Shown in pieces: positions 25,634 to 34,320 of a stretch of DNA of 64,000 nt (position 1 is its first letter; each line of letters opens with the position of its first letter). Made by a program: the position numbers and the translations under genes. Source of the DNA: Nocardia sp. CC227C (GTDB lineage: Bacteria; Actinomycetota; Actinomycetes; Mycobacteriales; Mycobacteriaceae); assembly GCF_030767025.1 (NCBI RefSeq), contig NZ_JASITE010000006.1, forward strand, positions 186,001 to 250,000. Reading direction: 5' to 3'. The notes below the pieces were generated by a model. The model searched no databases, had not been told where the DNA came from, and saw nothing but the letters and a program-made list of their open reading frames with translations.

Positions 25634-26649
25634 CGACGTCCACCGCGGCGGCAACCAAGCCCCGCCCCAGCCTGCGCGACCAGCTCGGTCGTCCGGAGCA
25701 GGCCTATTTCGTTCTCGGCATCACCGCCGTGCTGTGTGTCGTCGGCGCCGCGACGACGCCGGGATTCCTGACCACCGGGAACTTCGCCAGCCTGTTGCGG
25801 CTGTCGGCGGCCTTCGGGATTCTGGCCGTCGGCATCGCCATCGTCATCCTGGGCAAAGGCATCGATCTCTCGATCGCCGGTGTCGCGCTGGGCAGCGCGC
25901 AGGCCACGCTCGCTCTGATGTCGAGCGGCATGCCGGAGTGGCAGGCGATCGCGGTCGCCGCGGCGGTCGCGCTGATCGTCGGGCTCGTCAACGGCGTGCT
26001 CGTGGCCTATGTCGAAGTGCCGTCGCTGTTCGTCACCCTGGCCACCGGTCTGCTCGTCATCGGGGGGGTGGACATGCTGCTGCTCGACAGCAACTACTAC
26101 GCCCTGCCCGGCGGCTCGTGGATCGCGGAATTGAGCAACGGTTCGGTCCTCGGTGTGCCGCGGCCGATCGTCATCGCCGCCGTCGTCTTCGTGCTGGCCT
26201 GGCTCTTCGTCACCTACACCTCGGCGGGCCGGTTGATCCGGGCGATGGGCGACAACTTCGCTACCGCCCGCGCCACCGGCGCCCCCGTCCGGCCGCTGCA
26301 GGTCCTCACCTACGTGATCTCCGCGCTGCTCGCCCTGCTCGCCGGATACCTGACGGTGTCCATCCAGGGCAGCGTGCAGACCACCGTCACCTCCTTCGAC
26401 CCCCTGTTGTTCACCGCGCTCACCGCGACCGTGATCGGTGGCATCTCCCTGGCCGGTGGCCGGGGCTCGATCCTCGGGGTGCTCGCGGGCTCGCTGTTCA
26501 TCGGCGTCCTCAACAACCTGCTCGTGCTGCACGGCCTCACCTCCGCGGTACAGGACCTGATCCGCGGTGGCGTGCTCATCGCCGCCATCGCGCTGGACTC
26601 GTGGCTGCACCCGCGCGACGAGGAAACCGCCAAGAGCGGCGAACTGTAA
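25630..26649 (+). CDS. ABC transporter permease (ribose/RbsC-type)
   Basis: A 339-residue hydrophobic permease of the branched-chain/ribose type (BPD_transp_2), with about ten membrane segments. Family features are FGILAVGIAIVILGKGIDLS near residues 61-80 and GGISLAGGRGSILGVLAGSL near 274-293. It is the first structural gene of a seven-kilobase importer operon followed by a binding lipoprotein, a second permease, an SMP-30 protein and the ATPase. Ribose-type importers carry sugars, polyols and also non-sugar solutes such as purines or autoinducers. It forms the channel with the permease part of the 27775 protein. Confidence 0.9.
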   Translation: MTTSTAAATKPRPSLRDQLGRPEQAYFVLGITAVLCVVGAATTPGFLTTGNFASLLRLSAAFGILAVGIAIVILGKGIDLSIAGVALGSAQATLALMSSGMPEWQAIAVAAAVALIVGLVNGVLVAYVEVPSLFVTLATGLLVIGGVDMLLLDSNYYALPGGSWIAELSNGSVLGVPRPIVIAAVVFVLAWLFVTYTSAGRLIRAMGDNFATARATGAPVRPLQVLTYVISALLALLAGYLTVSIQGSVQTTVTSFDPLLFTALTATVIGGISLAGGRGSILGVLAGSLFIGVLNNLLVLHGLTSAVQDLIRGGVLIAAIALDSWLHPRDEETAKSGEL

Positions 26650-26694
26650 ACGCTCTCGCCTCGAAATACCTTCGCTCACAAGGAGTCTTCAACG

Positions 26695-27768
26695 ATGAAG
26701 AACAAGATGATCGCTCTCGCTTTCGCCTCGGTCTCGGCCGTCGTACTCGCGGGCTGTTCCACCGGTGCTCGCACCTCGTCGACCGGCCCGGCGGGAGGTG
26801 AGGGCCAGATCTTCGGTGAGAACGTGCAACTGTTCGACGCGACGCAGAAGGTGCACGAGTCGATGCAGGGCAAGCGGGTCGCCTTCGTCCCGATCCTCTA
26901 CAAGGGCTACAACCTGACGATGAACTGGGGCGCCTCGATGGAGCGTGCCTTCGGCAATCTCGGCGCCGAATTCCAGATCCACGACCCCAATTTCGACACC
27001 GACAAGATGACCAGGATCATCAGCGACCTGATCGCCCGCAAGGCCGTCGACGTGCTGATCCTGCACAACCCCGATGTCGGTGTGCTGTCCAAGCAGATCG
27101 AAGACGCCCAGCGCGCGGGCATCTACACCGTGGTGGTCAACATGATCTCGAGCCGCCTCGGTGACGCCTACATTGGTGTCGACAACCTCGCCGCCGCCGA
27201 AGACATCGCCCAGCGCGCGGTGCAGGACTGCGAAAAGCGCGGTGCCCCCAAACGATTGGCGATCATCGACGGTCCCGGCAACGACGCGGCCTCGCTGCTG
27301 TGGTCGAAGGGCGTGCGCAACGTCCTCGACCCGGCTGGATTCGAAGTGGTGACCACCGCCCACACCCAGTGGCAGAACTCGCTCGCGCAACAGGCCGCCG
27401 AGTCGATCATCCAGCAGCAGCAGAACAACTTCTGCGGGTTCCTGGTCACCTACGACCTCAACTCCGTCGCCGTCGGTGACGCCGTGCAGAGCGCGGTCTC
27501 GCGCGGGGTGATCCCCGCCGATTCACTTGGCACGTACACGATGGCCGCCGACACCGTGTGGTGTGACGCACTGCGCGCGGGCAGAGTGACGGCCTCGGCC
27601 TCCTACGACGTCCAAGGCGTCGGCACCGCCGCGGTGGTCACCACCCAGCAGCTGATCCAGACCGGCGCACCGGCGGGCAGCAGCCACACCGTCGCGTTCG
27701 TCCCGCACACCATCGTGGACCGCGCGAACGTCGACAACACCACCATCGCCTGCTACAAGGGGCAGTGA
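26695..27768 (+). CDS. ABC transporter substrate-binding lipoprotein (ribose/periplasmic-binding type)
   Basis: A 357-residue exported binding protein. The N-terminus MKNKMIALAFASVSAVVLAG ends in lipobox LAGC with the lipid-modified cysteine at position 20. The mature part has the two-lobe periplasmic-binding-protein type 1 pattern: VAFVPILYKGYNLTMNWGA, ISDLIARKAVDVLILHNPD, YIGVDNLAAAEDIAQRAV and IIDGPGNDAASL. It captures the solute outside the membrane. AAGGAG precedes the ATG. The bound compound cannot be named; the downstream SMP-30 lactonase-like domains hint at a lactone, sugar acid or related solute. Confidence 0.9.
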   Translation: MKNKMIALAFASVSAVVLAGCSTGARTSSTGPAGGEGQIFGENVQLFDATQKVHESMQGKRVAFVPILYKGYNLTMNWGASMERAFGNLGAEFQIHDPNFDTDKMTRIISDLIARKAVDVLILHNPDVGVLSKQIEDAQRAGIYTVVVNMISSRLGDAYIGVDNLAAAEDIAQRAVQDCEKRGAPKRLAIIDGPGNDAASLLWSKGVRNVLDPAGFEVVTTAHTQWQNSLAQQAAESIIQQQQNNFCGFLVTYDLNSVAVGDAVQSAVSRGVIPADSLGTYTMAADTVWCDALRAGRVTASASYDVQGVGTAAVVTTQQLIQTGAPAGSSHTVAFVPHTIVDRANVDNTTIACYKGQ

Positions 27769-27774
27769 GCGGCG

Positions 27775-29943
27775 ATGAAACTGCAGTCACGCACACGGGG
27801 AATCGACGCGTTCCCCCTGACCGGCGGGAAGTGGCGTGATCGGCTCGCGCCGGCCAGGACCCTGTCGGACCTGTTCGAGAAACGCTGGATGGAGGGCGCG
27901 GTTCCCCTGGCCCTCGCCCTGCTGCTCAGCCTGCTGTTCGTCTTCTTCACCCCGGTCGGCCCGGCCGACACCCCGATCATCATGGACGAGGTGTCGGAGA
28001 AGGGGCTGCTCGCGATCGGGCTCACCGTGGTGCTGGTCTGCGGCGGCATCGACCTGTCGATCGGTTCGATGGTCGGCCTGACGGCGATCGGCGCGTTGGT
28101 CGCCTCCCGGGCGTGGGACTGGCCGATGGCGGTCGTCGCACCGGGTGCCGTGGTGTTCGGCGCCCTGCTCGGCAGTGTGAACGGCTACTTCATCGCCTAC
28201 CGCAAGATGCGGCCGTTCATCACAACGTTGGTCACCCTGGTCGCGTTCGGTGGTGCGGCCGCCGCGTTGCAGTCGGCGTTCAGTTTCGAACTGAGCATGC
28301 CCAAGCCCGATATCGTCTGGGACTTCCTCGGCGAGGGCAGCATCGCACTGATCCCGACCGGCTGGTTCTTCTTCGGGTGCGTGCTGATCGCCGTGCATGT
28401 CGGCCTCACCCGGTCGCGCTGGGGCTGGTGGGTCGCGGCGGTCGGCAGCGATCGGCGTTCGGCGCGGCGCAACGGCATTCCCGTGGACAGGGTGACCTTC
28501 TTCGTCTACGTCCTGTCCGGCGCGCTGGCCGGGTTGGCGGCGCTGCTGACCTCGGCGCGGGTCGGGCGCACCGACCCGGACGTTGGTCAGGGCTGGGAAA
28601 TCATCGCGCTCACCGCCGTGGTGCTCGGTGGTGTCAGCCTCAAGGGCGGTCGCGGCTCGGTGCTGCGGGCCACCGTCGGCATCATCGTCGTGCAGGTGAT
28701 CCAGCAGGCCACCGTGGCGCTGCGACTCGAAGGTTCCTACTACACGATCATTCTCGCCACCGCACTGCTCGTGTTCGCGGTGCTCGACCTGCAGTGGGGC
28801 AAGTACCGGCAGCGCACCGCCGACAAACTCAAGATCGATCCGGGCCGGATCACGCTCGGCCCGCTCGTCGATGTCACCGAGCCGGGCACGGTGTGGACGA
28901 TCAACAACCGGACCACCGGCGCACCCCCGATCGGCCTCGGCAAGATCGAAGGCGCCGAGGACTGCGCGGTCGACCCCGAGGGCAACGTCTACTGCGGTGA
29001 TCGCCGCGGCTGGGTGTGGCGCTTCCGCGCCGACAACCCGGACGAGGGCGAGATCTTCGCTCGCACCGGCGGTTTCCCGCTCGGACACGGCTGGGACCGG
29101 GACGGGCAACTGCTCGTCGCGGTCGGCGGCATGGGCATTTACCGGATCTCCCCGGACGGTGAGTCCGAACCGATCGCGACGAAGGTCGAGCGCAGCCGAT
29201 TCTCCCTGCTCGACGATTCCGCCTTGCGCGCGGTCGACGACCTGGACGTCGCACCGGACGGTTCGATCTACGTCTCGGACTTCTCGACGCGAACCAACGC
29301 CGCCGAATACCTGGTGGAGCTGGTGGAATCGCGGGCCAACGGCCGGGTGGTCCGCATCGATCCCAACGGCGGCACCGAGGTGGTCGTCTCGAACAGCGTG
29401 TTCCCCAACGGCATCTGCACCTCGCACGACGGCCAGTCGATCCTCATCGCCAGCACCGGCCTGTGCCGGGTGGACCGGCTCTGGATCGCCGGACCCAAGC
29501 AGGGGCAGCTGGAACCGGTGCTGGAGAACCTGCCCGGCAACCCGGACAACCTCAACCGTTCCTCCGACGGCAACTACTGGCTGCCGTTCGTGTCGATGCG
29601 CACGCCGATGTCGGACCTGCTCAACCGTTACCCGGCGGTGCGCAGGCGGATGACCAAGGAGGTGCCGCTCGACAGCTGGGTGGTCCCGCAGCTCAACGTC
29701 TCGTGCGTGATGAAGTTCAACGATCGCGGCGAAGTGCTTCAGGTGCTGTGGGATTCGTCGTTGGCGAACTACCCGATGGTGACCGCGGTCAAGGAACGCG
29801 CCGGTCAGCTGTATCTGTGCGGCGTCAGCAACAACCGCATCGGCCGACTCACGCTCGACCCGAGTGAGGTCGGAACGATCGATCCGGCCGCGGTTCCCGG
29901 GCTGGTCGTACCCGGCCGATCGCTGGTGGAGGTGCAACGGTGA
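27775..29943 (+). CDS. Fusion: ABC permease (RbsC-type) + SMP-30/gluconolactonase-like beta-propeller
   Basis: A 722-residue fusion. Residues about 1-340 form a ribose-type permease with GLLAIGLTVVLVCGGIDLSI, TALVLGG-like LTAVVLGGVSLKGGRGSVL and multiple membrane helices. After a hydrophilic linker (about 345-370) comes an SMP-30/strictosidine-synthase-like propeller (about 375-715) with EGAEDCAVDPEGNVYCGDRR, VAPDGSIYVSDFS, SNSVFPNGICTSHDGQSIL and PGNPDNLNRSSDGNYWLPF. The frame is continuous and both halves are intact. The propeller is probably cytoplasmic or exposed at the membrane face, depending on topology, and may process or sense the imported solute. Start ATG 27775 is 6 bases after the binding protein. 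Confidence 0.88.
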   Translation: MKLQSRTRGIDAFPLTGGKWRDRLAPARTLSDLFEKRWMEGAVPLALALLLSLLFVFFTPVGPADTPIIMDEVSEKGLLAIGLTVVLVCGGIDLSIGSMVGLTAIGALVASRAWDWPMAVVAPGAVVFGALLGSVNGYFIAYRKMRPFITTLVTLVAFGGAAAALQSAFSFELSMPKPDIVWDFLGEGSIALIPTGWFFFGCVLIAVHVGLTRSRWGWWVAAVGSDRRSARRNGIPVDRVTFFVYVLSGALAGLAALLTSARVGRTDPDVGQGWEIIALTAVVLGGVSLKGGRGSVLRATVGIIVVQVIQQATVALRLEGSYYTIILATALLVFAVLDLQWGKYRQRTADKLKIDPGRITLGPLVDVTEPGTVWTINNRTTGAPPIGLGKIEGAEDCAVDPEGNVYCGDRRGWVWRFRADNPDEGEIFARTGGFPLGHGWDRDGQLLVAVGGMGIYRISPDGESEPIATKVERSRFSLLDDSALRAVDDLDVAPDGSIYVSDFSTRTNAAEYLVELVESRANGRVVRIDPNGGTEVVVSNSVFPNGICTSHDGQSILIASTGLCRVDRLWIAGPKQGQLEPVLENLPGNPDNLNRSSDGNYWLPFVSMRTPMSDLLNRYPAVRRRMTKEVPLDSWVVPQLNVSCVMKFNDRGEVLQVLWDSSLANYPMVTAVKERAGQLYLCGVSNNRIGRLTLDPSEVGTIDPAAVPGLVVPGRSLVEVQR

Positions 29944-31022
29944 ATCGCACGATCAGCGCCCTGAAAGAATGGCTGAACCCCGACTGGGCCCGGCACCGCT
30001 CGGTGCCGCCGTTCGAGGCGGGTCTGCGGCCCAATCGCCGACTCGACGAGGGCACCACCCTGCTGCCCGAGGCCCAATTCGAACCCGATGACGTGGTCAT
30101 CCGCGACACCGGGGAGGTCGTCTTCTCCAGTGGTGACGGGATTTTCACGCTGACCGACGGTGTCGTCACCCGAGTGGTGACGCTCGGCGGGCAGGTCGGG
30201 AGTCTGCTGGTCGCCGAGGATCGGATGATCGCCGCGGTCGAGGGCGTGGGTCTCGTCACGATCGACGCGGACGGAGTGGCCACCGACCTGTGCACCGATG
30301 CCGAACTGGCCGCTTGCGTCACCGATCTGACCCTGCTGCCCGACGGCATCGTGCTGGCGACCATCGGTTCGAGAGCGGTGCCGGACTGGTCGGCCGCCCT
30401 GGTCGCCGACGATCGCAGCGGGCGCATCGTGCGCGTCGACGGCTCGCACGCCGAGGTGGTCGCCGAAGGTCTCGGCTGGCCGGGCGGCATCGAAAACGCC
30501 GGTGCCGGTGAGGTTCTGGTGTCGCTGGGCTTCGACCATCGTGTCGAACGCCGAGCCGTCACCGCCCTGGGTAAGGCAGGGGCGGCGGTGGGATCGAATC
30601 TGCCGGTGTATCCAGGCCGGATCGCGACCTGCACGGACGGGTGGTGGGTCGCGGCGCCGTACGCGCGCAATCGCTTCACCGAATTGCTGCTCGACGAGCC
30701 GGATCTGCTGCGGGAGATGACCGCCACGATCCGTCAGGACCAGTGGTTCGTCCCGCGTCTGCGGTGTCCCGACCCGTACACCGACACCCTGCAACTGGGC
30801 CAGCTGCGCGTCCACGGCGTGATCAAGCCGTGGACACCGCCCCGCTCCTACGGTCTGGTCTTCCGGATCGATCAGCGGGGACGGATCGCCGAAAGTGTGC
30901 ATTCACGCGCGGACAGCGACCGCCACGGGATCACCGGCGTGGCGTCACGTGACGGACGAATCGTGGTGGCGGCGCGCGGTTTCCGCAACCTGCTCGAGCC
31001 GCAGAAAGACAACGAAAGGTGA
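29940..31022 (+). CDS. SMP-30/gluconolactonase-like protein
   Basis: A 360-residue beta-propeller starting at a GTG that overlaps the stop of the fusion gene (GTGA). Repeated propeller segments include DTGEVVFSSGDGIFTL, GGQVGSLLVAEDRMIAAVEG, DLTLLPDGIVLATIGSR, GLGWPGGIENAGAGEVLVSL and PYARNRFTELLLDEPDLLRE, related in layout to the propeller half of the preceding protein. No signal peptide is visible, so it is probably cytoplasmic. Likely a lactone hydrolase or binding partner for the importer's solute; the calcium-binding residues cannot be assigned with certainty. Confidence 0.8.
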   Translation: MNRTISALKEWLNPDWARHRSVPPFEAGLRPNRRLDEGTTLLPEAQFEPDDVVIRDTGEVVFSSGDGIFTLTDGVVTRVVTLGGQVGSLLVAEDRMIAAVEGVGLVTIDADGVATDLCTDAELAACVTDLTLLPDGIVLATIGSRAVPDWSAALVADDRSGRIVRVDGSHAEVVAEGLGWPGGIENAGAGEVLVSLGFDHRVERRAVTALGKAGAAVGSNLPVYPGRIATCTDGWWVAAPYARNRFTELLLDEPDLLREMTATIRQDQWFVPRLRCPDPYTDTLQLGQLRVHGVIKPWTPPRSYGLVFRIDQRGRIAESVHSRADSDRHGITGVASRDGRIVVAARGFRNLLEPQKDNER

Positions 31023-32536
31023 GCACCGTGAGCGACACCGCCGTTACCGCCGAGCCGGTGATCCGGCTCAGCCGGATCAGCAAGCACTACAACGGAACCT
31101 ACGCGTTGCGCGACGTCGACTTCGAGGTCGCACCGGGGGAGATCCACGCCCTGCTCGGCGAGAACGGCGCGGGCAAATCGACTCTCGTGAAGGTGATCTC
31201 GGGCGCGATCGAACACGACGCGGGGACGTTGCAGGTCACCGGCCGGATGCGCAACTTCAGCACCCCCAAGGAATCGGCCGAGGCCGGGGTCGCGATGGTG
31301 TATCAGGAGGGATCGCTCGTCGAGTCGATGACCGTGGCGCAGAACCTGTTCCTCGGCGACGAAAAGGCCTTCAACAACCTCTCCCAGCTCAATGTGGTCG
31401 CGCGAGAACTGTTGGAGTCACACAACTTCCACATCCGGCCCGAGGTTCCCGCGGGTGCGCTCGGCATCGCCCAGAAGCAGATGGTCGAGATCGCCCGCGC
31501 CGTGCACCGCGACGCCAAGGTCGTCATCCTCGACGAACCGACCGCCTCGGTGACACCGGAGGAACGACTGCAACTGTTCCTGTCGATGCGCAGGCTCAAG
31601 AAGCAGGGCATCGGGGTCGTTTTCATCACCCACATGCTCGACGAGGCGATGGAAGAGGCCGACCGCATCACCGTGCTGCGCGACGGCGAGGTGCAGGGCA
31701 CGCTGGACAAACCGGCTTTCGACCGTGCCGAGGTGGTGCGGATGATGGTGGGGCGCAGCGTGGAATACCAACGGGTGCCGCCGAACCGCGAGCCCGACCC
31801 GGCACCGGTGCTCGAGGTCGAGGACATCACCCTGCTTCCGGCCGTCCGCAATATGTCGTTCTCCGCGCACGCGGGCGAGATCGTCGGCATCTACGGGCTC
31901 GTCGGCGCCGGGCGCAGCGAGACCGCGATGATCGTCGCCGGGGTGACCAAGCGACGGCGTCTGCGCGGCGGCACCGTCCGGCTGGCCGGTCGCAAGGTGC
32001 GTTTCCGGACCCCACGGCACGCCCGCCGTGCCGGCCTGGTCTACATCACCGAGGACCGCAAGGCCTCGGGCTTCTTCGGTCACTTCTCGATCGCCGACAA
32101 CATCTACTTCGGGCACCTGTGCAGCGCGCCACGGCTGCCGTTGCTGGTGCGACCAGGGGAGCGCAAGACCGTTGCCCAGCGCTTCGTCGAGCGGTTCCAC
32201 GTCCGCACGCTGCGACCCGAGCGGGCCAAACTCGAGGAGCTCAGCGGCGGTAATCAGCAGAAGGTGGTGCTGGCCAAGGGGCTGACCCGGCAGCCGTTGG
32301 TGGCGATCATCGACGAGCCGACCCGCGGCGTCGACCTCGGGACGATCACCGAGATCCACGCGATGATCCGCGCTCTGGCCGACGACGGTGTCGCGGTGAT
32401 CGTGATCTCGTCGTACCTGCCGGAGATCAGGGCGCTCTCGGACCGGATCCTGGTCGCCAAGCAGGGCAGCATCGTGGCCGAGTTCGATCCGGCCGAGGCC
32501 GATGACGCGAAGCTGATGTTCGCGGCGGTGCACTGA
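31019..32536 (+). CDS. ABC transporter ATP-binding protein (RbsA/XylG-type, two nucleotide domains)
   Basis: A 505-residue double ATPase. The first domain has Walker A GENGAGKST (47-55), Walker B VVILDEPTASV and a degenerate signature IAQKQMVEIARAV. The second has the atypical P-loop GLVGAGRSE usual for this family, signature LSGGNQQKVVLAKG and Walker B VAIIDEPTRGVD. It powers the importer encoded just upstream. GTG 31019 overlaps the preceding stop; a GTG at 31028 has a better spaced AAAGG and may be the real start. Followed by a strong hairpin at 32580. Confidence 0.9.
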   Translation: MSTVSDTAVTAEPVIRLSRISKHYNGTYALRDVDFEVAPGEIHALLGENGAGKSTLVKVISGAIEHDAGTLQVTGRMRNFSTPKESAEAGVAMVYQEGSLVESMTVAQNLFLGDEKAFNNLSQLNVVARELLESHNFHIRPEVPAGALGIAQKQMVEIARAVHRDAKVVILDEPTASVTPEERLQLFLSMRRLKKQGIGVVFITHMLDEAMEEADRITVLRDGEVQGTLDKPAFDRAEVVRMMVGRSVEYQRVPPNREPDPAPVLEVEDITLLPAVRNMSFSAHAGEIVGIYGLVGAGRSETAMIVAGVTKRRRLRGGTVRLAGRKVRFRTPRHARRAGLVYITEDRKASGFFGHFSIADNIYFGHLCSAPRLPLLVRPGERKTVAQRFVERFHVRTLRPERAKLEELSGGNQQKVVLAKGLTRQPLVAIIDEPTRGVDLGTITEIHAMIRALADDGVAVIVISSYLPEIRALSDRILVAKQGSIVAEFDPAEADDAKLMFAAVH

Positions 32537-32547
32537 GGGGGAGGGAT

Positions 32548-32561
32548 TGTTCCCAGGAACA
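32548..32561. repeat. Short palindrome after importer operon
   Basis: TGTTCCCAGGAACA has perfect 6-base arms around CA, 12 bases after the ATPase stop. Possible operator or chance. Confidence 0.3.
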
Positions 32562-32579
32562 GAGTCGTCCTGCCAGGGG

Positions 32580-32615
32580 CTTTCCGGATGACGAAGACCG
32601 ATGTCATCCGGAAAG
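32580..32615 (+). terminator. Hairpin after importer operon
   Basis: CTTTCCGGATGAC pairs perfectly with GTCATCCGGAAAG (13 bp, 10-base loop) 44 bases after the ATPase stop. It overlaps a possible ATG (32588) for the next gene, arguing that the real start is further on. Confidence 0.7.
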
Positions 32616-32641
32616 AACCCCGACGAACCGAGGACATCATC

Positions 32642-33545
32642 GTGCAGTACATCGACTTCCCGAACGCCACGGTCACCATGGCCGGCGACCTGTACCTGCC
32701 CGAGGATTTCTCCACCGACCGGTACTACCCGGCGATCGTGTGCGTTCATCCCGGCGGCGGCGTGAAGGAGCAGACCGCGGGTCTCTACGCGAAGAAGCTG
32801 GCTGCCGAGGGCTTTGTCACCCTGGCCTTCGACGCCTCCCACCAGGGCGAGAGCGGCGGTATTCCCCGACGGCTGGAAGACCCCCTTCGCGCGGGTCGAG
32901 GACGTTCGCGCGGCGGTCGACTACGTATCGACCCTCGACTTCGTCGACGCCGACCGGATCGGCGCGTTCGATGCGTGCGCCGGCGGCGGTTACGCGATCG
33001 ACGCCACCAAGTCCGACCGCCGGATCAAGGCTGTCGGCACGGTGAGCCCGGTCGACATCGGCGCCACCTATCCGGCGCGGCTGGGACGGCTCGCTGCCGC
33101 TGGAAGCGCACTCGCCACGCTGGACGCCGTCGCGGGCCAGCGCGCGATCGAAGCCGCGGGCGGGGAGATCGCCGAGATCACCTACGTGCCCGAAACCCTG
33201 GACGACACAACCCATCCCGACATGGTCGAAGCGCACGAGTACTACCGCACTCCCCGCGCGCAGCACCCCAACTCCGAGAACCGGATGCTGTTCACCGCCA
33301 GCGTCACCCGGATCTTCGACTACGACGCTTTCGCCGGTGCCGAGTTCCTGACCCAGCCGGTGCTGCTGGTCGCCGGATCGGCCGCCGGTTCCCTGTGGCA
33401 GGCGGAGGCCTCGCACAAGCGCCTGCCGGAGAACACCGATCTCGTGCTGGTCGAAGGCGCGGGCCACATAGGTCTCTACGACCGCCCCGCGTACGTAGAC
33501 CAGGCCATGGCCGCCCTGACGCCCTTCTTCACTACCAACCTCTGA
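32642..33545 (+). pseudogene. Alpha/beta hydrolase (dienelactone-hydrolase-like) with a +1 frameshift
   Basis: The reading frame from GTG 32642 (GAGGAC upstream) encodes an alpha/beta hydrolase start: PAIVCVHPGGGVKEQTAGLY and LAAEGFVTLAFDASHQGESG. It shifts frame at the C-run 32881-32885. Removing one C joins it to DPFARVEDVRAAVDYVSTLD, DRIGAFDACAGGGYAIDA with a nucleophile-elbow-like GAFDACAGG, and the C-terminal VLVEGAGHIGLYDRP histidine. The corrected product is about 300 residues, full length for the family. The usual nucleophile motif here has Cys in place of Ser (DACAGG). Either a real loss of function or a homopolymer sequencing error. Confidence 0.8.
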
Positions 33546-33576
33546 CTGATCCGGCCTTGTCAAACCATGCCGGTGT

Positions 33577-33594
33577 GATATTTGATATATTATC
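33577..33594 (+). promoter_or_regulatory. AT-rich promoter/operator element
   Basis: GATATTTGATATATTATC, with GATAT repeated 8 bases apart, ends 21 bases before the cupin start codon. Confidence 0.5.
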
Positions 33595-33615
33595 CATTGA
33601 GCGAAGGGTGAGGTC

Positions 33616-34143
33616 ATGAGTGGTGAACATCTGGCACGTACCGCACGGCGCGTGATCGCCGGTCTCGACGCGGACGGAAAGTCGACGGTGGTGGTCGACG
33701 AGACCACGGCTACGCGGGTCGCGCTGCCCGCCTTCACGGTGAACGACGTGTGGCGCGTCGACACGCTGCCCGCCCGGATGTCGGACGGGGACACCCTCGG
33801 CGCCGAGGTGGAGCTGGATCCGCCCGCCGCCGGGGTGGTCGTGCGCCTGGCGACCTTCCCGCCCGACACCGAGATCGACCCCGCCGTCTACGCGGAGTCC
33901 ATCGGTGACCTGCACGGCGAGGACGCCAAGGCCGACGACGATACGATCGTCGGCCTGCACGCGACCGAGACGGTCGACATCGCCACCATCATCGACGGCG
34001 AGATCTACGCGATCTACGAAACCGGCGAGACGCTGTTGCGTCCGGGCGACACCGTGATCAATCGGGGGATCAAGCACGCGTGGAGCAATCGGTCCGACAA
34101 GCTGGTCACCATGGTGGCGGTGATGCTGCCCGCGCAGCGCTGA
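33616..34143 (+). CDS. Cupin domain protein
   Basis: A 175-residue protein; ATG preceded by GAAGGGTGAGG. An N-terminal segment (FTVNDVWRVDTLPA, VVVRLATFPPDTEID) leads to a C-terminal small barrel with TIIDGEIYAIYETGE, LLRPGDTVINRGIKHAWSNR and a terminal hydrophobic strand (MVAVMLP), the two cupin motifs (PG-D and H-W-N). It lacks the full His-rich first motif, so metal dependence is uncertain. Such proteins often bind or isomerise small acids near catabolic operons. Single gene with its own AT-rich element and a following hairpin. Confidence 0.75.
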   Translation: MSGEHLARTARRVIAGLDADGKSTVVVDETTATRVALPAFTVNDVWRVDTLPARMSDGDTLGAEVELDPPAAGVVVRLATFPPDTEIDPAVYAESIGDLHGEDAKADDDTIVGLHATETVDIATIIDGEIYAIYETGETLLRPGDTVINRGIKHAWSNRSDKLVTMVAVMLPAQR

Positions 34144-34175
34144 GAGCGAGCGCCGCGAGCGCTTCCGGTCATGAG

Positions 34176-34202
34176 GCCCGGGAACTGGTGGGGTTCCCGG
34201 GC
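34176..34202 (+). terminator. Hairpin after cupin gene
   Basis: GCCCGGGAAC pairs with GTTCCCGGGC (10 bp, 7-base loop), followed by TTTCGT; 33 bases after the cupin stop. Confidence 0.75.
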
Positions 34203-34251
34203 TTTCGTCGTTTCGGAGCCGCGGACTAGGGGAAAACGAATTACGGATCAT

Positions 34252-34269
34252 ATATTGTGCGATATTGTG
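34252..34269 (+). promoter_or_regulatory. ATATTGTG direct repeats before MFS gene
   Basis: ATATTGTG at 34252-34259 and 34262-34269, one helical turn apart, 52 bases before the MFS start. The 10-mer TATATTGTGC recurs at 40687. Confidence 0.5.
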
Positions 34270-34320
34270 ATGTGCGTCGCGCGGCTGTCGCCGCGCTCGC
34301 ACGTTCGAAGGAGTACGAAA

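Noticed and set aside
32588..32641. Earlier ATG start for the alpha/beta hydrolase
   Set aside because: It lies inside the 13-bp terminator hairpin and lacks a ribosome site; GTG 32642 has one.
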